Below are positions 19,036 through 26,636 of a DNA stretch of 26,636 nucleotides, in pieces (the first letter of the stretch is position 1; each line of letters begins with the position of its first letter). The notes below the pieces were generated by a model. That model saw only the letters and a list, made by a program, of their open reading frames with translations. It was not told where the DNA came from and searched no databases. The DNA lies in contig JAAMPI010000754.1 of NCBI GenBank assembly GCA_013054445.1, positions 1-26,636 on the forward strand, given 5' to 3'. The position numbers and the translations under genes were made by a program. Source of the stretch: Cudoniella acicularis (taxonomy: Eukaryota; Ascomycota; Leotiomycetes; Helotiales; Helotiaceae).

Positions 19036-19220
19036 GCTAGGACAACTATAAAAACACTAGTAGATTTCTTTTCTACTATTTTTTCAATATAATAGTTTTT
19101 TTAATAGGAGATAAATTAGTCTAATAAGTTTTATAATTTTATAGACTTATAGTCTAAGGATATATTTAAGAAAAAACAAGGTTAATTATAGATAGCTATC
19201 TTTAGACTAAATATCTTAAA

Positions 19221-19615
19221 TGTTATAGCTCTATAAAGGCACGAGGGCCCTAATATCACGTAGGGACGTATTTATAAGAAGTGCTATATTACGAAGAAAC
19301 TAAGCTAAGGAGAGAAGAAGAGAGGTAGCCCTAAAGGGGCCTTATATGTTATAGAGCACTTAAGAGAAGCTAAAACTAAACAGTGCTCTATTCCTTAGAA
19401 TAATCGACGAAGAAGAGAAGAAGGGGAAGAGAGAAGCTGCTATATATTTAACCTCTACCCGAATCCTCGCTAGGCCTAGCGCCGTCACGTGTAGAACAGG
19501 TCACGTGAACCAACTCCGTGACATTATATACAGGAGGTGAGTCTAGCACGGACCAGGACACGTGACAAGGGGGACGCGTCAGGTAAGGGGGACGCGTCAA
19601 ACCAGGTCTGTGACA
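19221..19615. mobile_element. Second LTR of the same family, interrupted by a nested insertion
   Basis: Starts TGTTATAGCTCTATAAAGGC and ends CAGGTCTGTGACA. Its first ~125 bp match the LTR at 18771 almost base for base (CTATAAAGGCAC, GGACGTATTTATAAGAA, ACTAAGCTAAGGAGAGAAGAAG), and similarity resumes at AGGAGGTGAG after the inserted segment 19347-19523. Close to the end, AAGGGGGACGCGTCA occurs twice in tandem. No convincing 5-bp target duplication is seen (TTAAA before, ACTAA after), so the outer element may have been rearranged or one flank mutated. Confidence 0.75.
19347..19523. mobile_element. Nested solo LTR with TTATA target duplication
   Basis: A 177-bp segment beginning TGTTATAGAGCAC and ending CTCCGTGACA sits inside the LTR at 19221-19615, exactly where the two family copies stop aligning. 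TTATA is present on both sides (19342-19346 and 19524-19528), a perfect 5-bp duplication. It contains an inverted pair TAGAGCAC/GTGCTCTA, an AAGAAGAGAAGAAGGGGAAG purine run and two CACGTG sites. Base composition is close to normal genic DNA, so it appears to be the youngest insertion in the block. Confidence 0.8.
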
Positions 19616-19777
19616 ACTAAACTATAATTATATAATTATAAGCGTCTAAACACCTTATTATCTATATAAATTATAGCTATAAGTAAAGGTAATTAACGGT
19701 TATATTTAACGTCATATAAAGAGTCCTTCTAGTCTTATAGAACAGGTATTATGTAATGCGATGGCGCCGGAGGTTCG

Positions 19778-19954
19778 TGTTATCAGCCGAAGCCACGTGA
19801 CAGTCACGCGACTAGTCACGTGCCCGGGCGGACTTCGGCTACAGTGCATTCTTTGCCTTATATAGCGTGCTAAGCGTATTCACCCTACGGGCGAATACTA
19901 TGGTCTTTTGGCCCAGTGGGCAGTGCGATCTAGAGCTTAGCGATCCATGTCACA
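19778..19954. mobile_element. LTR-like GC island, possibly Copia-type
   Basis: Starts TGTTATCAGCCGAAGCC and ends CCATGTCACA, that is TG...CA, and is markedly richer in GC than both flanks. AGCCGAAG near the start pairs with CTTCGGCT about 50 bp later, around CACGTG and CCCGGG palindromes, giving a strong hairpin. A stretch reading CACCCTACGGGCGAATA follows. The ends and internal motifs look like a fungal retrotransposon LTR, but flanking 5-mers (GTTCG / ATAAG) do not match, so it is either one end of a decayed element or a rearranged copy. Confidence 0.55.
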
Positions 19955-20140
19955 ATAAGTTAAGATCTAAAGAGCTTATTATTATTAGACTTAGATAACT
20001 GGTAGTTTAGATAAGACTTAAAAGAATCTTTATCTAAGTTATAATTAATTTAAGAGTATAAAGAATCTTTATAGATCTTAACTTTATCTAGAACTAACTA
20101 ATATTATTAGAACCTTTATAAGAACTATACTGAAATCAAT

Positions 20141-20425
20141 AAGACAAACATTCCGTCAATTTCCAAATCCCATACGCAACCCCTAACGGCGAATATCTCT
20201 CTCCACTACGCCTCCATCCCTACAGAAGGCCCGCAGTTCTTTGTCTCCTGCGCGCAAATTAGGGTTTCCGGTGGAGGGAACAGCGTCCCTGGTCCACTCA
20301 TCTCCATTCAAGGTGGTTATAATCGTTCCGATCCAGTTCTGAATATTAGTCTGAGCGAGATTAACTATGTAAGTATTATTCTTCGAAGCTCAGACGAGAG
20401 GACGAATAGTGCTAACGGATAGTAG
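20141..20425 (+). pseudogene. C-terminal fragment of an AA9 lytic polysaccharide monooxygenase gene
   Basis: The frame from 20141 to 20368 matches the C-terminal third of AA9 (former GH61) enzymes, copper-dependent secreted proteins that cleave cellulose and related glycans oxidatively. Visible are an IPS-type segment, GEYL (20188-20199, in a shifted frame), LHYAS, GPQFFVSCAQIRVSGGG and a GGYNRSDPVL segment equivalent to PGAY..DPG. The motif holding the axial copper residue is normally Q-F-Y; here it reads Q-F-F. The GEYL-to-LHYAS junction looks like a small deletion with frame change. A donor GTAAGT at 20369 with a GCTAACGG branch site and GATAG/TAGTAG acceptor (20422 or 20425) suggests the original intron. 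The N-terminal part with the His brace is absent: TA-rich relic DNA lies there instead. Confidence 0.75.
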
Positions 20426-21041
20426 ACGAATTTTAACAAATCAGCAATTGTTAAGAAGAATATATTGGGCCGAAGTTGTGGCGTGGATAATTACGACCGG
20501 AGGGGTGATAGCCTATCATCGAGAGCTGAAAGTTGGTGAAGTGTATGCGACAGCTTAGAATCATCAACTAATTATTAGAGAAGAGGGGCTTGGAAATATC
20601 TCCCAAGTGCTTAATAGCTTAGTATTGCGAAATTGAATACTGTCTTGGTAATTCCATTAGCTGCATCGAAAATACTTCACAAAAGCAAAATAGCCACGAA
20701 TTGATTTCTAAAAGTTACTACTGCTCCAAAATGGCGTACTAAAGGTGTTAAATTAAAAAAACCATTCACTATTATGATACTTCGCGAACACGGAATGATT
20801 TTCAAGTGTTGTTATTGTTGTCACCCTGCTTTTTGCCAGCCGAAATCAGGCGTTCCAGCGAGCGAAGAGACTCTCCAAATTATAAATCACTCCTTGATCT
20901 GAGGGCTTGCACCTATATTCCCTGAATAGCAAACTTTCAAGATACTGAATCACTCGAATTTTAAACCCCGGAACTCAATTAGTAAAGTTTACATTCATAG
21001 CGTCTTCCAGCATTATAATTTCTGTACCGTAAGTCGTGGTC
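20426..21041. other. Gene-free flank
   Basis: Between the AA9 fragment and the 3' end of the ankyrin gene. A downstream piece of the AA9 gene may extend a short way past 20425, but nothing could be aligned with confidence. No RNA gene or repeat was recognised. Confidence 0.4.
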
Positions 21042-23467
21042 TCAATTACGGAGCCGATAGTGCTCAATAATACCAGCATGAACTCCCGCATCATTCATCA
21101 ACAAAGCAGTAACCCTCGCTTCCCTAAAATTCCCCGAAACATCTAATTCCACCTCATTCGCCGCCCCTCTCAACCCCCTAAGCAAATAAGTATTATTAAC
21201 AACACGTCTCGAAACCCTACTCGGAGTCGGTCTGTTATGGCGATAAAGCAGCTCTGAAATTGCATTCACACATGCTCTCCATCTGGCACACGGATAATGC
21301 AACGCTGAAACCTTTGCTGGAAGCACTGCGGCCGTTATAATCCTCCTCTCAGCGAGTTCTAATGCCTCAAGCGCGCTGTCTAGAGGTGTGATTCCGCCCG
21401 AAGCTACGGCGTGGATATTTGCCCCTCCATCCAGAAGAATTTTGATGGCTTGCGTTTTGCGGTAGTGTATTGAGGCGCACGCTCGATGTAAGGCCGTTTC
21501 ACGGGAATTGAAGTTGATCATGAGGGCTCTCATGTCTGGCCTCCTATCTATAAGTAATTCGAGGGCTTCTAGTTGGCAAGCTTTCGCGGCTAAATGCAGG
21601 GTAGTGTCACCGTTCACGGAAAATGCATTGACGTTGGCTCCTCCTTCAAGAAGGCAGCGAACAGTGGAAGTCACCTTTGTCTGGGATCCGGAGAATTTCA
21701 CGCAGAGAAGAGGGGTATTTCTCTGGCTATCCTCTTCATTTACCGCGTTTCCTTGTCGGAGGAGTGTCGTGATGAGTTGGTGGTCCAGTTGCCTCGCGGC
21801 CTCGTGGAGACTCCTTTCTTCCACGACAGTTGGTGCCTGGCTTGGAAAATCGCCAGGAAGAAGCTGCTCGATTTCCTCGAACAATCTCTCGAGCTGAGCC
21901 AGATCTGGAGCGCCAGGCTCATTGGCGAATAGTTGGCGAATCATTCGCATGAGGCGTTCTAGACGTCGAAATGTTCTCTGTATGTTAACTCTGTTCATTT
22001 CGGCGTTTTCACTAGAAAGCTCAGACCTTAAATCTTCAAGGCCCTCGCGAAGTATTTCAACACTATCGGCAATGCTTCTATCATCTCCATCGTTGTCAGG
22101 TAGGTTGCCTCCTCGTGGGAATCCCGAGTGTCCCCTTCCCCCTCCCCCTCCGCCCCCACCTTCGTTTCGACGTGGTTGGTCATCATCTGATGAGGATGAG
22201 CTATCGCCTGGATACCTCCCGCCAGTTCGCACACGACGTCGCTGCGAAGTATGAGTAATCGGATTCCCGGGTCTAGAAGGCATTGCTGAGCCTATAGGTT
22301 GGCTTGGCCTGCTTTGCAGGGGCTGACGGCTGGTGTTATGGTTTGGCCGACGTGTTGAAGATCTATTATCTCCAATCTCTGTTCTATCGCTGTCAGACCC
22401 GGAACCGGCCCCACCACCTGGTCCGTATGGCACACCTCTTCGCCATTGATCCACGGAATCCCCTCTGGGTAGATTTGGCTGTCGATTTGACTCGACAATG
22501 GGTGGTGGCGTGAACTCCGGAGGGCGCGGGTCTCCGATCCTGGCACGCCCTGGGATTTCCCGATGCGAACTCGGTTGCCTTCGTCTTGATACTAGTCGTG
22601 AAGCGCCAGTAATAGGGCTAACTGTAGAATCCATAATTGAAGTAGTTCTAGCTGTCGCGTTGTTTGATCGTTGTTGTGGATTCGAGTTGGTATTAACATT
22701 TTCAGGTGGCCTAGGCCTCGATATAGCTGGTGAAGGGCCAGTATCATGGCGATTCGTACGGTTTACAAGATTTGGAGTAGCCCTTCCTGCTATGCGGTTG
22801 GGTCGTGGGGGTGGACTAGAGGTGTTATTGCCATTTTCAAAGTCGGAATCCGAATCGTCTGATCCAAGATACAACGTGCTTGTTATGGAGGAAATGTCGG
22901 AGCAGATCGATGAAGCTGAGAGCATGGCATTGTTGAGAGTGTACATGCTAGACTGGGATCGGAGGCTCGCTGCGCGTGTATGGATATCAGGCCTGTGATG
23001 TGTGAGCAGAAAAGTCTCGACAAAAAGGAGAATGCTTACAGATTGAGAGTTTGCAAAAAGATATTCACGGCCGCAATCTGATTATTGATCCCAACGAGAT
23101 ACTGATCTAATCTCTGCTGTCCCCATAGAAATCTCATCCTCTCCCACCTCGCAATCCGTGATCCTCTTTGTAATGTCCCATCTGCTTCTGTTCGCAGCCT
23201 TTCAATCAAGTTTCTTGTAGCTGTCAATGAGCGCTGGATGGTATCTCGTTCTTCCCCATTCAAACTTGAAGCCCGGCGGTCCAACCATGCTTGCAGCCGA
23301 TCAGCCGCTGCGCGTAGCACATCTGTTTGCGTATTGACATTTTCTATATTCAGATCCGCTTCTCTGTATCGTGTGCGTATGTCACTTAGACCGCTGATGA
23401 AGCCAACGGCATTGCGAGTGATCGAGATGCAAGCGCCAGTCAGGCCAAGAACACTTGCGGGATCCAT
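21042..23467 (-). CDS. STAND-type N-terminal domain plus ankyrin repeats, 792 aa
   Basis: Two exons, 23467-23040 and 22992-21042, with a 47-nt intron (GTAAGC...CATCACAG, phase 2). The joined frame continues without a stop, whereas exon 1 alone ends one codon into the intron. Residues 1-142 (MDPASVLGLTGACISITRNA, SGLSDIRTRYREAD, RAAADRLQAWLDRR, LVGINNQIAAVNIFLQTLNL) match the helical fungal N-terminal domain of STAND proteins (PigL_N-like, PF17111). Residues ~150-445 are Ser/Pro/Arg/Asn-rich and disordered, with an eight-Gly run. About 448-523 looks helical (ILREGLEDLRSEL, RTFRRLERLMRMIRQLF). Roughly 536-690 carries about four ankyrin repeats (SLHEAARQLDHQLITTLLRQ, TTLHLAAKACQLEALELLID, TALHRACAS, GGITPLDSALEAL). 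The usual central NACHT/NB-ARC ATPase is missing. Likely a signalling or recognition adaptor; the ligand is unknown. Confidence 0.9.
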
Positions 23468-23861
23468 GCTTCACGACACCAATTGCAAAAGAAGCAAGAG
23501 ACTCCGTCGAATAGAATGAAATTCATCAGACTCTCTTGGCTTCCTAGCACAGACACTGGCGACAGATCAGGATACAAAAATGAATCCCGCCCGGAATCAA
23601 AAGACGAGGCTGGTTGACACGGGAAGAAGCAATTATGAGGCTGAGCACCTCCCAACGCCAGGAGCTTTCTTCCCAATAAGAGCTTTGCAGTGACATTTCA
23701 AGGCTGTACAGCTGCCAATGACACCCAGAGAAATACACAGCCTCTCTAGCAGATATACGCAGAAAATGTTCCAATATTTTCACTCTGTTCAGGCTATCAA
23801 AACTTGGATTCAGCTTGTAGGGAAGATATTCAAATCGAAATAGTTTGGAGCTTCTCGGTGC
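23468..23861. promoter_or_regulatory. Upstream region of the STAND-N/ankyrin gene
   Basis: These 394 bp lie between the start of the ankyrin gene (23467) and the natural stop of the DUF6604 pseudogene (23862), so they must hold the ankyrin gene promoter. Composition is ordinary. No distinct promoter element or coding region was recognised. Confidence 0.4.
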
Positions 23862-26190
23862 TCATTTCCTCCCAATCGCATCCTGTAATATCTTGGCCGC
23901 CTTCTGGAGATAAACCTTCCCCGTTGTTTCCCCAGTGATCTGATCCTCGAGTATACCCAACATTATAATGTCCTCGGCAATGTGAAAGAGTGAGGCAGCT
24001 TCTCCCTTCTTGTAACCGCCAAATATGTTTTCGAAAATGGTACCAAATCTTGCATAGAGGAGTCGCAGAATTTGGAGACACTCATCATTGAAGGTCTAGT
24101 AGTCGAATTTGATTCCTAGTAGATCTTTCGAAAAGCTGTTTTCAACAAATTGAAGCAATTTCAATGGGCCTGATTCATTACTAGGCGTTTTCCCCTTGAC
24201 TTTTATTTCAGCAATGAATAACTGATTCACGGAAGTTATGAGATCCGGTTCGTCTCCCGCAACGTGAGGCGTCACTCTTTTTCGAAGAAGATGTGATAGT
24301 GGAGTTAAATTGTCTTCAAAGTTTCGTCGTTTCCTCGTGGTAGCGATCGTGGTGGATCTTGCATTCGGGATACTCATATTGGCAGAAAGGCCTTTGTTAA
24401 GACGGGTTTTCGAATGGCATGTATGGAAATCGGTAGGGGTGTCGCCGTAGAATATATATTCTTCGGTATGGATTTTAATAAGCTTTTCCATCCGTGGCCA
24501 TGTACTTGATGAGTAGTTGTTCCGTTTCAGAGCATTGTATAAGTGTGCCATAGGCATGATAGACTACCAGGTGTCAGCAGAACGCATTCCCTCCTCTTGC
24601 AAGTTCAGGTAATGGGCCAGAGAGGTCATACCGCAAAGTACAGGATTCTGGGAAAATGGGGTGTCGGGAACATTTTCCGCATCATTTTGTTGCTGGCCTT
24701 GCCTTTCGTTACAAAGAGCCTCAAGTTTTCCAAGTTTGTCTTCTTCAACGCCATCCAATAAATATGCTAGACCTCGCAAGTCCTTCTCATCTTCAGATCT
24801 CCATTTTTCGCGGTTGAGGGCTTTGATGCTCGGGGTGTTGAGGAACTTTGCATGGTTCGCTGTTATCGCCTTGGACAGTCTCGCAATTATTCGCATATGT
24901 TTGCAAGGGCAAGTAATATTGGCACGAAGTGTCAAATGTATATCCAAGAGTATTTGGACCCCAAAGCAGAGTCATAAACTGGTAGTCCCATATTCATTCG
25001 ATGCCTTTGAGTATCCCAATCTTGCCACGGTATTTGTAACCTTATCACGAATTAGGAGATTGAGATCATACCCAAGCAATCCCATTCTGTCCACTAATGC
25101 GGTGTCGGGAAGTATATGCGCCAGTATTGTGCATTCTCCACAATACTTTTCCCACTCGGATATTGTCGCTCGATTTCTAGACGGGTCATAGGTTCCATAA
25201 GCGTGACGGAGGACCTTCGACATGGGATATTCTTCAGTTACCCAATGGTCGATATGTGCTTTCATACCCATGCACAGTCACTGGGCAATATCCCTCATCG
25301 GACCCGGGCCGATAGGCTTCGACTGAACCGTAAATTCTCGCAAGATACAACAGCCTTTATAAAATCGCGAGGCAACAATCAATAGGTTCATTTAAAACCC
25401 GTCAAGCGTAGAGAACAAGGTCTCGCGTTCAATATTTTCCATTGCGTGAAAGGCAACCTCGGTGATCATTGAAGCTGTTATCAAATCCACTTGTCCATCA
25501 CGATAGCCAATCCACAGATTTTCCACGTGTTTCCTGATGCTATTGAAATATGTGAAGGGACAGTATGCTTTGAAATTCCAACCTGTTTCTGGATCGGAAG
25601 GCTTTTGCTGTGAGGTTGTCTTTTTAGGACGAACCATGAGCTTCCATGGATACAATTTCAGATCAGAAAGTCCTACATCATCAACCTCGGCACAATCTTC
25701 CACTTTTAGGAGCTCGAAGATGTTGGATTTTGACTTTAACCTTGGTGGTTTTTGGTTCGGTAGGGTCTCCACTGCCTCGAATTTGGGCTTCAGGGTATCC
25801 AACACGGCGACCAGGACCTCAATGAAATAATCGTGGCCACGGTTTTCTTTATTAAGAGCGGCGGAGACAGACTTTTCTGTCTCAACAAAGGTAGATCTAT
25901 ACTAGTCACGACACTTGCTGCGTGCTTCCAGTGCAAGTCTCGCCGCGCTAACAACTCCACGTGGAACACATGTTTGAAGGTGGTCTGCGAGATACGTTTC
26001 TTGGTCCAAAAGTTGCCCTACAGTCACTTATATCGTTGATTTCAATAGTGCTTTTCTCGCTGTGTTGAATTTTGACTGTTTAACACCGAATCCCGGTACA
26101 TCCAGCTCGTAACCAAGGTTTATAGCTGATTCAGTGAGCCAGGATATGAAGGTCGCTATACTATTTTTATATCGCAGATATGTAAGAGTA
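23862..26190 (-). pseudogene. DUF6604-domain protein pseudogene with seven in-frame stops
   Basis: A single frame stays readable over about 2.3 kb without any frameshift. The N-terminus shows the DUF6604 signature (YLRYKN, SWLTESAINLGYE). Next come ALNKENRGHDYFIEVLVAVL, NIFELLKVED and YFNSIRKHVENLWIGYRDGQ with DLITASMITEVAFHAMENIE, then central and C-terminal regions ending FHIAEDIIMLGILEDQ, KVYLQKAAKILQDAIGRK and a natural TGA at 23862-23864. Interrupting stops are TAA 26028-26030, TAG 25902-25904, TAA 25392-25394, TGA 25278-25280, TGA 24972-24974, TAG 24564-24566 and TAG 24096-24098. Five of seven are TAA/TAG, consistent with C-to-T change at Gln or Trp codons. The 5' end stops at a TA dinucleotide where the Tc1/mariner relic begins, so the first codons are missing. 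Function is unknown; DUF6604 proteins are fungal, and the residual ORFs of 99-153 aa are not independent genes. Confidence 0.85.
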
Positions 26191-26636
26191 GGGGCCACCA
26201 CTAGCGGCCCACTTAAGCGAGAACTATGGAAATGACCCCCTTACTTCTAAAACTCACTATAATTATAATTTATATTATTTTAATCGGAAGTTTAGTATTC
26301 GAATCAATTAATAGTAGTTAATCCGTATACCTTAACCATATCCTCGATTTTATATGTCAATTACTTAGTATAGTACTAAAAGTCACGTAGATCTACCTAA
26401 TCCTAGAGCTTTTAAAGCTCCCTATATATATCCTCTTCTATTTTTCGGTATATATAGCAATTTCTTTAGCTCTTCTTTTATCTATCGCTAGACCTTCTTA
26501 ATCGGGTTTAGATCAGGTGAACAAGGTAGCTAGGAAAAGCCACGAATACCGTGTTATAGGCAGGGTAAGCGGGCCTTCCCCGTATAGACCTTTGACCTAT
26601 CTTCTATAAAGATATACTCTAGCCCGAGTTCGTCGA
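26191..26636 (-). mobile_element. Tc1/mariner transposase relic, RIP-like
   Basis: On the minus strand, from the window edge, a frame reads IFIEDRSKVYTGKARL, then HGIRGF, a stop where Trp is expected, LPCSPDLNPIKKV and IKEELKKLLYIPKN. This matches the third catalytic Asp region (SPDLNPIEN) of Tc1/mariner DDE transposases. Further down, in another frame, RDF and KIEDM blocks with stops at Gln/Trp positions match the transposase C-terminus. The outer end probably lies at 26191 (GGGGCCACCACTAGCGG), directly after a TA, the target used by this superfamily, and there it truncates the DUF6604 pseudogene. The 5' part of the element continues beyond the window. Confidence 0.75.

Noticed and set aside
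22498..22998. Plus-strand ORF of 166 aa opposite the ankyrin gene
   Set aside because: It has no recognisable content, and the opposite strand has a clear, intact domain protein.
23830..24081. Separate 83-aa minus-strand ORF
   Set aside because: It is out of frame with the DUF6604 pseudogene, whose conserved C-terminal segment covers the same bases.

Overview
The window looks like nuclear DNA of a filamentous ascomycete (Pezizomycotina; Leotiomycetes is my guess, low confidence). The evidence is short GT-AG introns of about 40-100 nt with CTGAC/CTAAC-like branch points, several HET-domain genes, fungal-only families (DUF6590, DUF6604, a STAND-type N-terminal domain, AA9) and blocks of TA-rich DNA full of transposon relics that look altered by repeat-induced point mutation (RIP).

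Layout. 1-514: the housekeeping gene TRM112 on the minus strand. 1261-3381: an intact HET-domain gene. 3875-5481: a second HET gene, ruined by in-frame stops and a frameshift, with an acidic ORF behind it (5669-6085). 6086-7220: no gene. 7223-8056: a cysteine-rich, formerly membrane-anchored protein that has lost its likely ATG and carries a stop inside its membrane segment. 8057-8670: TA-rich relic DNA. 8672-10886: a third HET gene, intact if spliced with two introns (about 701 aa). 11383-13113: a coiled-coil protein. 13735-15588: a five-exon DUF6590 gene, divergent from the coiled-coil gene across a 621-bp shared promoter region. 16133-17111: a five-exon ABM-like (dimeric alpha-beta barrel) pseudogene. 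17112-20140: a large RIP-like block with a Ty3/Gypsy integrase-chromodomain relic, a solo LTR with a perfect 5-bp target duplication, a second LTR of the same family interrupted by a nested solo LTR with its own perfect duplication, and a further LTR-like GC island. 20141-20425: the C-terminal part of an AA9 polysaccharide monooxygenase gene, cut at the edge of that block. 21042-23467: an intact two-exon gene joining a fungal STAND-type N-terminal domain to ankyrin repeats without a NACHT/NB-ARC ATPase. 23862-26190: a DUF6604 pseudogene readable in one frame apart from seven stops. 26191-26636: a RIP-damaged Tc1/mariner transposase relic that cuts off the DUF6604 5' end.

The genes read together as an accessory self/non-self recognition and effector neighbourhood (HET x3, STAND-N/ankyrin, DUF6604) next to one conserved gene, in a region being eroded. 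Every broken gene lies beside TA-rich relic DNA. Across three of them I counted 14 in-frame stops, 9 of them TAA/TAG, the types produced by CpA-to-TpA change at Gln or Trp codons. No RNA genes or CRISPR arrays were seen. I ran no homology search: family names rest on motif recognition.
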